40,757 nucleotides of DNA from Phocaeicola faecalis (lineage in GTDB: Bacteria; Bacteroidota; Bacteroidia; Bacteroidales; Bacteroidaceae), in assembly GCF_021730445.1 (NCBI RefSeq), contig NZ_JADNRM010000005.1, positions 153,404 through 194,160 of the forward strand, written 5' to 3'. Both the position numbers and the translations under genes were made by a program. Positions within the stretch are counted from its first letter, which is position 1. Each line of letters opens with the position of its first letter. This document shows, piece after piece, positions 17,288 to 25,805 of the stretch. A model generated the notes under the pieces. It ran no database searches, was not told the origin of the DNA, and was given only the letters and a program-made list of their open reading frames with translations.

Positions 17288-19297
17288 ATGAAAGACTATA
17301 TAAGAAAATATATATTATTACAATTTGCTTTACTATGCTTAGGAATCACCCATGCACAGCAATATTGGGGAATAGATAATGATAAAAAAAGCATTACCTG
17401 GCATATAAAAAAAGGAGAAGTACATCACGACCATATCGAAATGGCCGGCAAGCAAGTTGCAGTAGTGCTAAGATATGGTATGAATAAAGACGGTAAATTC
17501 GAGTTAAATAAAAGTATGGTTTGGCCTATGCTCCGAGTTCTTCCCAATGACACTCATGCTAGTTTAATGCGTCGTTTAAACTGGAATCCATTGAACATGG
17601 TGACTATTAACAGACGTAATATAACAGAAGAAATAAAAGCAATCACTTTAAACGGGACTTTAGAGGTACAAAGTGAAATCCTACTAGGGCAAGAAGACTC
17701 TCTATTATTAAAACGTGTTTATTTCCCATCTACGGAACAACCTCTTTTGTGTGAAATCTACGAATTTACTAATGTAGGGAAAAAAAATGTTCATATTGAA
17801 ATGACGAATGGTCAAAATTCAATAACAACAGCTCCCGAACAAGGAGTGGATGGAAGTTATTATATCTATCTAACAACATCCGGAGAAAAATCTGTTACGC
17901 TGGCTCCCGGTAATACTTTCACTTATTCGGCAACGATTGCAGGATACAAGTCTCCCATGAATGATTTACCAACTTCTAATTTACAAGAAGAATTAAAGAA
18001 ACGCAAAAATTTAGTGGCCGAACTAATGGGTAATCTTGTACTGGAAACTCCAGATCTTATCATCAATGAAATGTTTGCCTTTTCCAAGATTCGCGCTTGC
18101 GAAAGTATTTATGAAACTAAAGGCGGCCCTATGCACGGACCCGGAGGAGAATCTTTTTACGCTGCTATTTGGGCAAATGATCAGGCAGAGTATATCAATC
18201 CCTACTTCCCTTTTGTAGGCTATCAATATGGAAAAGCATCCGCTATGAATTCATTCAAGCATTTTGCTCGATATATGAATGACAAATGGGACCCCATCCC
18301 TAGTTCCATTATCGCTGAAGGTGATGATTATTGGAATGGAGCGGGCGATCGGGGAGATGCAGCAATGATAGCCTATGGTGCTGCACGTTATGCATTAGCA
18401 AATGGCAACAAAGACGAAGCCGAACAGTTATGGCCACTAATAGAGTGGTGCCTGGAATACTGCCACAGAAAGATAAATACAGAGGGAGTCGTCACCTCCG
18501 ACTCTGATGAACTAGAAGGGCGTTTTCCTTCGGGAAATGCCAATTTGTGCACTTCATCATTATATTACGATGCATTACTTTCAGCAGCATATCTAGCAGA
18601 AGATTTAAGAAAAGGAAACGCTATAGCCAACGGATATCGACAACAAGCTATAGAATTGGAAAAAAACATCAATACTTATTTCGCAGCTACAGTTGAGGGC
18701 TTTGATACATATGCTTATTATAAAGGAAATAATATATTACGCGCATGGATTTGTATTCCGTTAACAGTAGGTATCAATAGACGTGCCAAGGGAACAATAG
18801 ACGCACTCTTTTCTCCACGTCTATGGACGGATAATGGGCTATTGACACAAGCCGGCAGTAAAACTTTTTGGGATCGCTCCACATTGTATGCCTTACGTGG
18901 AGCCTTTATGACAGGCGAGACAGAGAAAACTCTGAAATTTTTAAAACATTATTCCGCTACCCGATTATTAGGAGAACATGTTCCTTATGCAGTAGAAGCC
19001 TGGCCGGAAGGAGGACAACGCCATCTTTCTGCAGAAAGTGGCTTGTATGGACGCATCATAACAGAAGGTATATTTGGTATCCGCCCAACAGGACTTCATT
19101 CTTTTACCATGACACCAAGATTGCCCAAAGAATGGAATAAGATGGCTCTCCGTAAAATTCGCTCTTTTAGTACTAATTTTGACATAGAAATAGAACGAAT
19201 CGAAAATCAGACTATCAGAGTAATTCTAAAAAAAGAAGGAAAAATTATCATGAATAAAAAGACAAAAAATGGTACCATATTGAATTGCAACTTATAA
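17288..19297 (+). CDS. Uncharacterised six-hairpin glycosidase-like protein
   Basis: A 669-residue exported protein (signal MKDYIRKYILLQFALLCLGITHA). The first ~250 residues look like a beta-sandwich (VAVVLRYGMNKDGKFELNKS, VYFPSTEQPLLCEIYEFTNV). The rest looks like an (alpha/alpha)6 barrel: GGESFYAAIWANDQAEYINP, IAEGDDYWNGAGDRGDAAMI, YGAARYALANGN, TSDSDELEGRFPSGNANLC and EHVPYAVEAWPEGGQRHLS, ending in a GH78/GH95-like cap (FGIRPTGLHSFTMTPRLPKEW). The acidic motifs NDQAEY and DRGDAA could hold catalytic residues. I cannot place it in a defined family. Its N-terminus resembles that of the preceding fusion gene (MKNYLRKLLF), possibly a relic of rearrangement. It is AT-richer than the lyase part of its neighbour. 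Confidence 0.6.
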   Translation: MKDYIRKYILLQFALLCLGITHAQQYWGIDNDKKSITWHIKKGEVHHDHIEMAGKQVAVVLRYGMNKDGKFELNKSMVWPMLRVLPNDTHASLMRRLNWNPLNMVTINRRNITEEIKAITLNGTLEVQSEILLGQEDSLLLKRVYFPSTEQPLLCEIYEFTNVGKKNVHIEMTNGQNSITTAPEQGVDGSYYIYLTTSGEKSVTLAPGNTFTYSATIAGYKSPMNDLPTSNLQEELKKRKNLVAELMGNLVLETPDLIINEMFAFSKIRACESIYETKGGPMHGPGGESFYAAIWANDQAEYINPYFPFVGYQYGKASAMNSFKHFARYMNDKWDPIPSSIIAEGDDYWNGAGDRGDAAMIAYGAARYALANGNKDEAEQLWPLIEWCLEYCHRKINTEGVVTSDSDELEGRFPSGNANLCTSSLYYDALLSAAYLAEDLRKGNAIANGYRQQAIELEKNINTYFAATVEGFDTYAYYKGNNILRAWICIPLTVGINRRAKGTIDALFSPRLWTDNGLLTQAGSKTFWDRSTLYALRGAFMTGETEKTLKFLKHYSATRLLGEHVPYAVEAWPEGGQRHLSAESGLYGRIITEGIFGIRPTGLHSFTMTPRLPKEWNKMALRKIRSFSTNFDIEIERIENQTIRVILKKEGKIIMNKKTKNGTILNCNL

Positions 19298-19301
19298 ATA
19301 C

Positions 19302-19320
19302 AGTCCTTCGTCGAAGGACT
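19302..19320 (+). promoter_or_regulatory. 19-nt palindrome between two operon genes
   Basis: AGTCCTTCGTCGAAGGACT is a perfect inverted repeat around a single central T, placed between the stop at 19297 and the next start at 19336. In RNA it would form a short stable hairpin. It could be an mRNA processing or stability element, or an operator; no T-tract follows, so it is not an intrinsic terminator. Confidence 0.5.
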
Positions 19321-19335
19321 ATAAAAAAGATACAA

Positions 19336-21243
19336 ATGAAAAAGATACTCTTAATATTTTTCGCGTTTTTATGCGTTACCACCACATCAGCATACACGGA
19401 ACGCAATCTGCTCCAAAAACAGGCAGATATCAACCAACTAAAAGAAACCTTGATATTAAATCAAGAATGGGTAACTTATCCTGACTATACAGACCGCTCC
19501 GGTTGGGACACTTTTTTGGGAATCTTTAAAGACGAATACATTCGTCAAGGAGAAAAACTATTGGATTATCAATGGCCGATAATAAAAGCTACTGATTACT
19601 TAGCTTATGAACGCAGTGGTAATCGGATAATAATGGAAAATCCATATATGGCCAGTTGTGACGCATTGGCAGCTCTGTTAATGGCTGAACTAGCAGAAGG
19701 AAAGGGGCGTTTTTTAGATCAGCTAATAAACGGCACATTCCATTTTTGTGAAATGACCACATGGGCACTTTCTGCACATGTAGTGCTGCAACGGTCACAC
19801 CGTTCACTACCTTCTTATGACAATCCCGTATTTGATCTCTTTGCCGGTGATCTTGGCAGTTTACTTTCATGGACTTATTATTTCATGAAAGACAGTTTTA
19901 ATGAGGTTGATCCTGAGATATCCCGTCGTTTACGTCACGAATTACAAGTACGTATCCTCGACACTTTCCTAAACGACAACTCTTTTTGGTGGATGGCACG
20001 TAACTATAAGAAAGGAAGCGGTCTCAACAACTGGAATCCATGGTGTAACAGTAATGCCCTAATGTGCTTTATGCTTTTGGAAAACAATCGCGACACACTG
20101 GCCAAAGCTGTTTATATGTCTATGGAATCGGTAGACAAATATTTGAACTACATCAAATCAGATGGGGCTTGTGAAGAAGGGCCGCATTATTGGAGTCATG
20201 CTCCGGGTAAGACATTTGACTATTTAGACCTCCTTTTCACTCTAACAAAGGGACAGGTAGATATCTTCCAAGACCCCTTTATACGTCGAATAGGTGAATA
20301 CATATCCCATTCATATGTTGGAGATAACTGGGTAGTAAACTTTGCAGACGCATCAGCACAATGTGACGCTTCCCCACATCTTATCTTTCGTTTTGGCAAA
20401 AGTGTGAACAGTAAGGAAATGAAAGGGCTGGCAGCTACTATACGCACTTCCACTTCGACATGTCCGAATGGACGTGATATCTTCCGTACTCTTTCTGCTC
20501 TTTCCATAGATAAAGAATTGAGCCTGACAGTTCCAGAACACAAACACGGCCTGTTCACTTGGTATCCTGAAACCGAGTTCTGCTATTTGACAACCTCTGA
20601 CAATCTGTTTTTGGCAACCAAAGGCGGACACAACAATGAAAGCCATAATCATAATGACGTAGGTTCATTTTCTTTATGGATAGACAACACCCCGGTATTG
20701 ATTGATGCAGGAGTTGAAGTTTATTCAGGCAAAACATTTAGTAGCGAACGCTACAGCATTTGGACGATGCAAAGTAACTATCATAATTTGCCCATGATAA
20801 ATGGAGTTTCAGAAGAAGCAGGCCAGAACTTTAGAGCTACTGACGTGAAAGCTTCGAAAGGTCGTTTTTCCGCTAATATCGCCACTGCCTACCCTGCAGA
20901 GGCCAAAGTAAAGAGTTGGGTACGTTCTTATAACATGAAAGGTAATCTATTGCAAGTAGGTGATGCCTTTGAATTAGCAGAAACTATCGCTCCTAATGAA
21001 ATCAATTTTATGACATGGGGGCAAATACACACCTCTACAAAAGGCAACGTTACTATTGAAGTAAATAATGTGAAAGCGTCTTTAAAATATGACGCTAACA
21101 AATTTGATCTTACTATTGAACCAATAGAGCTGACAGATCCTAATCTCTTGAATGTATGGGGAAACACTATTTACCGATTGTCATTTAAGGCAAAACGACT
21201 ATCAAAGACAGACAATTATTCATTCACAATAAAGAAACTGTAA
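19336..21243 (+). CDS. Heparinase II/III-like polysaccharide lyase (second, distinct type)
   Basis: The start at 19336 gives the signal peptide MKKILLIFFAFLCVTTTSAY; the longer open frame from 19285 begins inside the previous gene. The toroid domain has NGTFHFCEMTTWALSAHVVL, LNNWNPWCNSNALMCFMLLE and CEEGPHYWSHAPGKTFDYLD. The C-terminal sandwich has the family's histidine cluster GGHNNESHNHNDVGSFSLW (H432, H437, H439) and SNYHNLPMINGV (H483). It is 635 residues and clearly divergent from the lyase at 11002-12837, so the two probably cut different linkages. It resembles the PL37 group to my eye, which I cannot verify. It ends two bases before the M60-like gene and should act in the periplasm or at the surface. 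Confidence 0.85.
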   Translation: MKKILLIFFAFLCVTTTSAYTERNLLQKQADINQLKETLILNQEWVTYPDYTDRSGWDTFLGIFKDEYIRQGEKLLDYQWPIIKATDYLAYERSGNRIIMENPYMASCDALAALLMAELAEGKGRFLDQLINGTFHFCEMTTWALSAHVVLQRSHRSLPSYDNPVFDLFAGDLGSLLSWTYYFMKDSFNEVDPEISRRLRHELQVRILDTFLNDNSFWWMARNYKKGSGLNNWNPWCNSNALMCFMLLENNRDTLAKAVYMSMESVDKYLNYIKSDGACEEGPHYWSHAPGKTFDYLDLLFTLTKGQVDIFQDPFIRRIGEYISHSYVGDNWVVNFADASAQCDASPHLIFRFGKSVNSKEMKGLAATIRTSTSTCPNGRDIFRTLSALSIDKELSLTVPEHKHGLFTWYPETEFCYLTTSDNLFLATKGGHNNESHNHNDVGSFSLWIDNTPVLIDAGVEVYSGKTFSSERYSIWTMQSNYHNLPMINGVSEEAGQNFRATDVKASKGRFSANIATAYPAEAKVKSWVRSYNMKGNLLQVGDAFELAETIAPNEINFMTWGQIHTSTKGNVTIEVNNVKASLKYDANKFDLTIEPIELTDPNLLNVWGNTIYRLSFKAKRLSKTDNYSFTIKKL

Positions 21244-21245
21244 TT

Positions 21246-23456
21246 ATGATCAAAAGACAATTGCTAGGCTTCATCTTATTGGCATTCACCGGTCCTCTGT
21301 TTCCTATCGGAACCCTGAAGGCGCAAACAGCAGCCTCACTGACCCTTAAAAGTGATACGGTGAAACTGACATACAATCGTTGTGACACAATCATCCAATT
21401 AACCAACCGCCCCAACTGCTCGGTAGAGAAATATCCGGCTTGGCTGACGGCTACAGTCACAGAAGACAAAAAGCTCACGATATCAGTCAGCGAACATTAT
21501 AATCATCTTGAACCGCGCACAGCTAAAATTATTTTACGAGATTCGAATAATAGCCGTGAGATTGTGATATGGCAACAAGCCAACCGTTCCGTTGATCGGA
21601 TTACTGCAGAAAATGCCGAAGAGCTGAGGAAGGAGTTGGCACACTATTTCAATGATCCGCTCTGCACCAACCTTTATCCCGGAATCAACAGAGGACATTT
21701 AGAAACAGTCACCAATGACTATGCCCGCTTGCTGGTTCACAACGCACTTTCAGGTATGTATACTACCCGTTATCGCGTAGGAACTTTCGAACCCTATCAA
21801 ACGATTGACAGTTTGAAAAAAGAGTTGAAAACAAGTGGTTACGACCCTTATGAAAACCCTACCGGCATCTACTTTACAAAAGGAGAAAAGCTAGTGTTGT
21901 TTGTACAAGGAATCGGCCAAACTCCGGTCAGTTTAATCATCAAAAGCTTTGGTAAAGAACAATACAAAGGAGAGAAATATCCCGAAAGTTCCTATCTGCT
22001 GAAAAATGGCATTAACGTGATTGAAACGAAGAACCGGGGTAACGGATATATTTCCTATTACACCGATAGCTATCAGAAAGTCCCCAAAGTAAAAATACAC
22101 TTTGCCCAAGCTTGCGAAAGTGGCTATTTTGACATTCGCCGAGGAGATAGTAACCGAGATTGGGAAGAATTGCTGGCTACCGCAAAAAGTGATATCATCG
22201 ATATCATTACTCCACGCATTCACGTAGCAGCCCCCATTGAAACACTGCAAAAAGACTGCCCTAAAGAAGGACTACGATTGGCAAGGATTTATGACGATGT
22301 CGTCAGACTGGAGCATGAAATAATGGGGCTTATCCTTTTCAATCGTGAGCCTAAAAATCATCAATTTGCCCGCCCAGTAGAGGGAGGCATCTATGCCGAT
22401 AACATCGGAGCTGCTATTTGGCACGACGGTTTCAGTAGCTGGGCTAATCCTGACAAATTCGGATACTGGGGCTTTGCGCACGAACTGGGCCACGTCAATC
22501 AGGTACGTCCGGGCTTGAAATGGGGAGGTACAGGCGAAGTGACCAATAACATTTATTCCGCATGGGTCAATTTCAATATGGACAACCTTCCCAATCTGGA
22601 AAAGAGATTGGGGGGCATCAATGAGTATAAGAAACTGAACGGAGGTCGTTTCCAATGCTATCTGGAAGAAGGAGTGCGTCAAGGTAAAAATTGGATGACT
22701 CAGGAAGGTCCGGATTATTTCAACTCTAAACTACAAGACCGTACCGTACAAGACGAAGACTATAACGGAAAAAAAACAGGTGAAGTAACTATCCCCTGGA
22801 AAAACTACGACCATTTTGTACGCGTAATTCCCATGTGGCAATTACTGCTTTACACGCAAGCTGCCGGTAAATCGGAAAATGCCTACGGCAAAGTAATAGA
22901 AGGCATTCGGAACTACCCGAATGAGGAGAAGCTTACCAACGGTCAGTTGCAAATCAAGTTTATGCAGAGTTTCTGCGATTCCACCCAAATCAATTTCCTG
23001 CCTTTCTTTGAAAAAGCCGGAATGCTGAAACCCTATAATCACTATTTCCGTGACTACGGTGACTTCTGGATTAAAATATCTCAAGAGATGATAGATGAGT
23101 TGAAAACATATATTGCTGCCAAAGGATATCCCGAAGCAGACAAAATGATTAATTATATCAATTGCTATAACTGGCAGGTATTCCGCGACGGCGCCAAGCT
23201 TCAGACCAATAAGGTGAATGCCGGTTGTACCCGGCATGACAACCTGGTGCGTATTGAAAACGATGCCTGGAGAAATGTGGTAGGTTACGAGACCTATAAC
23301 TCACATGGTAAACTGCTCCGCATCTCTATGCTGGGACTGGGCAACACCGAACCGGGCAAAACACAAACCTACACGGAAGTACTTTGGCCGGAAGGCGCTG
23401 CCTATATCATGGCAGTAGGTTATGACGGACAACGTGTGAAGTGCTTTAAGAAGTAA
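21246..23456 (+). CDS. M60-like zinc metallopeptidase with BACON-like domain
   Basis: The gluzincin motif FAHELGHVNQ (H412, E413, H416) is followed by GEVTNNIYSAW with E431 as the third ligand, the signature of M60/enhancin-like peptidases. Bacteroides members such as BT4244 cut O-glycosylated proteins. After a signal peptide, residues about 28-115 (VEKYPAWLTATVTEDKKLTI, IVIWQQ) look like a BACON domain, common in gut Bacteroidetes glycan-active proteins. The 736-residue length is normal. Within a PUL of lyases and glycosidases, it suggests that the target glycan is carried on protein, or that the enzyme opens mucin-like glycoproteins. Substrate is inferred. Confidence 0.9.
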   Translation: MIKRQLLGFILLAFTGPLFPIGTLKAQTAASLTLKSDTVKLTYNRCDTIIQLTNRPNCSVEKYPAWLTATVTEDKKLTISVSEHYNHLEPRTAKIILRDSNNSREIVIWQQANRSVDRITAENAEELRKELAHYFNDPLCTNLYPGINRGHLETVTNDYARLLVHNALSGMYTTRYRVGTFEPYQTIDSLKKELKTSGYDPYENPTGIYFTKGEKLVLFVQGIGQTPVSLIIKSFGKEQYKGEKYPESSYLLKNGINVIETKNRGNGYISYYTDSYQKVPKVKIHFAQACESGYFDIRRGDSNRDWEELLATAKSDIIDIITPRIHVAAPIETLQKDCPKEGLRLARIYDDVVRLEHEIMGLILFNREPKNHQFARPVEGGIYADNIGAAIWHDGFSSWANPDKFGYWGFAHELGHVNQVRPGLKWGGTGEVTNNIYSAWVNFNMDNLPNLEKRLGGINEYKKLNGGRFQCYLEEGVRQGKNWMTQEGPDYFNSKLQDRTVQDEDYNGKKTGEVTIPWKNYDHFVRVIPMWQLLLYTQAAGKSENAYGKVIEGIRNYPNEEKLTNGQLQIKFMQSFCDSTQINFLPFFEKAGMLKPYNHYFRDYGDFWIKISQEMIDELKTYIAAKGYPEADKMINYINCYNWQVFRDGAKLQTNKVNAGCTRHDNLVRIENDAWRNVVGYETYNSHGKLLRISMLGLGNTEPGKTQTYTEVLWPEGAAYIMAVGYDGQRVKCFKK

Positions 23457-23487
23457 ACCAATAGAAACATTTATTAATTCGATTATT

Positions 23488-25794
23488 ATGAAAAAAAACA
23501 ACTCAAACCATTGGAGTCGACGAATGGCTATTTTATACCTGGCAGGTCTGGTCGTAGGCAATGTATATGCCACACCTGCCTCCGACTTAATGCAACCCAA
23601 TTTACCGTTTGCATCTGCCTCCTGTGTAGAACAGGAAACGGCCATAAAGCACGGCCTGCATTTCAGTACCCTTCCCAACCGCTGGGACGAGGCTGTTCCT
23701 TTGGGAAACGGTATCATGGGGGCACTTGTGTATCAGAAAGATGGTAAATTACGCCTGGCCTTGGATCGGGCCGACTTATGGGACTTGCGTCCGGTAAAAG
23801 AGTTCAACGGCCCGAAGTATAGCTATAAGGCTATCTGCGAGGCAGTAGACAAGAAAGACATGAAGCCAATATATGAAGTAATAGACGCACGTACACAAAA
23901 AGACATTGCACCCACCAAGCTTCCTGCAGGTGCATTGGAATTTGCCATCGGACAATTAGGTGAAGTGGCAAGTGTAGACCTGGATGTAATGACAGCCATC
24001 TGCACTATTACATGGAAGAATGGAACCAAAGGATATTTTTTTACGAATGCAGTAGATAAGAAAGGTTACTTCCGTTTCGTTCATCTACCGGAAAAGATAG
24101 CCATTAATCTCCAATCTCCTTCTTTTGAACTGAAAGAAGGAGAGAAAGAGCAACATAACTCTCTTTCTCGGTTAGGGTATAAAAATGGAAAGATTGTCAA
24201 CAAAGAAAATCATATCAATTATCGTCAGAAAGTATATGGTGATGTCTCTTATGAAACCGATTTGAAGTGGGAGTACATAGATGACAGTACAATGGAAGGT
24301 GTATTTTGCATCACAACAGATGGCACTTGGTATAGCGAATCTCTTTCTGCAGGGAAACAGATGAAGAACCATACCAAAGATTTCTCAACTGCCCGCAAAG
24401 AGCATACAGAATGGTGGAAACAGTATTGGCAACAATGTGAAATCAATCTCCCCGACAAAGTATTGGAACGCCAATGGTATCTTGAAATGTATAAGTTTGG
24501 TGCAGCCTCACGTAAAGACGCTCCCCCTATCTGCCTCCAAGCCGTATGGACTGCCGACAACGGACAAACTCCACCTTGGCGCGGTGACTTCCACAACGAC
24601 CTAAATACCCAACTCAGCTATTGGCCGGGCTATGCATCCAATCATCTGGAAGAATCTTCTGTTTTTACAGACTGGCTTTGGAAGATAAAAGAGAACGGTC
24701 AAGCATATACCCGCCAGTTTTTCGATGTAGAAGGACTGAACGTACCTTGTATATCTACACTCGATGGACGGAATCTGGGAGGATGGAATCAATACTCCCA
24801 CTCACCTACAGCAGCCGGCTGGTTGGTTCATCATTTTTATCTACAATGGCAATATTCTGCCGACGAGGTTTTTCTGAAAGAACAAGCCTATCCTTGGGTA
24901 AAGGAAGCAGCACGCTTTTTTGAAAACATCTCTGTAAAAAATAAAAACGGAAAACGACAATTACCTATTTCAAGTTCGCCTGAAATAAATAACAATGATT
25001 GGGATGCGTGGTTTAAAGAAACGACCAATTATGATTTGGCATGCATCCGATTTACTAATAAAGCTGCTGCTGATATGGCAGAAGCATTAGGACTGAAAGA
25101 AGAGGCCAAGCACTGGAAATCACAAAACGAAGAGTGGCCTGATTTTGCAGTAGACTCCACCGGACTAACTATTGGACCGAACTACCCGCTAGCCTATAGT
25201 CACCGCCACCTGTCGAACATGCTGGCTATCCATCCTTTTGGGTTATTAGACATTTCACAAGGAAAAGAAATGGAAAAGTTAATTAAACGTTCCATTCATC
25301 ACACCGAAGAGATGGGAGTAAACGGTTGGTGTGGGTATACTTACAGTTGGCTAGCCAACTTCCATGCTCGCGTTTTCAACGGAGATGCTGCAGCACGTGC
25401 ATTGCACATCTTCATCAAAGCATTCTGCTCACCCAATAGTTTCCATCTCAATGGTGACCAACTTAAAAAAGGTTATTCCGGCCTTACCTACCGCCCTTTC
25501 ACCTTAGAAGGAAATTTTGCGTGTGCCTCTGCCATCCAAGAAATGTTATTACAGAGTCATACCGGGGTCATCAAAGTTTTCCCCGCCATCCCCGAATCTT
25601 GGCAAAACGCCTCTTTCCGTAATATGCGGGCGATGGGAGCTTTTCTGATTACCGCAAGTTACAAAGACGGAAAGGTGGAATATATCAAAGTTCAATCGGA
25701 AAAAGGAGGAAAGCTGAAAATCTTTAACCCATTCACAAAGAAAGTTGAAGAAGTGGAAATGAAAGCCGGAGAAACCAAGAACTTAGTTCGCTAA
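23488..25794 (+). CDS. GH95-family glycoside hydrolase
   Basis: GH95 enzymes are inverting alpha-L-fucosidases or alpha-L-galactosidases. The N-terminal domain has RWDEAVPLGNGIMGALVYQ and LALDRADLWDLRP; the barrel has NDLNTQLSYWPGYASNHLEE, SHSPTAAGWLVHHF, SSSPEIN (E499, expected acid), SHRHLSNMLAIHPFGLLD and WLANFHARVFNGDAAARAL; the end has LLQSHTGVIKVFPAIPESW. The usual IDGNFG motif is LEGNFA here, an Asp-to-Glu change at what I believe is the base region. A signal peptide is present but weak (MKKNNSNHWSRRMAILYLAG). Length 768 is normal. It lies 31 bases after the M60-like gene and 11 before the GH2-like gene. Confidence 0.88.
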   Translation: MKKNNSNHWSRRMAILYLAGLVVGNVYATPASDLMQPNLPFASASCVEQETAIKHGLHFSTLPNRWDEAVPLGNGIMGALVYQKDGKLRLALDRADLWDLRPVKEFNGPKYSYKAICEAVDKKDMKPIYEVIDARTQKDIAPTKLPAGALEFAIGQLGEVASVDLDVMTAICTITWKNGTKGYFFTNAVDKKGYFRFVHLPEKIAINLQSPSFELKEGEKEQHNSLSRLGYKNGKIVNKENHINYRQKVYGDVSYETDLKWEYIDDSTMEGVFCITTDGTWYSESLSAGKQMKNHTKDFSTARKEHTEWWKQYWQQCEINLPDKVLERQWYLEMYKFGAASRKDAPPICLQAVWTADNGQTPPWRGDFHNDLNTQLSYWPGYASNHLEESSVFTDWLWKIKENGQAYTRQFFDVEGLNVPCISTLDGRNLGGWNQYSHSPTAAGWLVHHFYLQWQYSADEVFLKEQAYPWVKEAARFFENISVKNKNGKRQLPISSSPEINNNDWDAWFKETTNYDLACIRFTNKAAADMAEALGLKEEAKHWKSQNEEWPDFAVDSTGLTIGPNYPLAYSHRHLSNMLAIHPFGLLDISQGKEMEKLIKRSIHHTEEMGVNGWCGYTYSWLANFHARVFNGDAAARALHIFIKAFCSPNSFHLNGDQLKKGYSGLTYRPFTLEGNFACASAIQEMLLQSHTGVIKVFPAIPESWQNASFRNMRAMGAFLITASYKDGKVEYIKVQSEKGGKLKIFNPFTKKVEEVEMKAGETKNLVR

Positions 25795-25805
25795 TTTATA
25801 AGAGA

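Noticed and set aside
19285..19335. Upstream start for the second heparinase-like lyase
   Set aside because: It overlaps the end of the previous gene and precedes a perfect signal peptide starting at 19336; the extra residues include the palindrome sequence.
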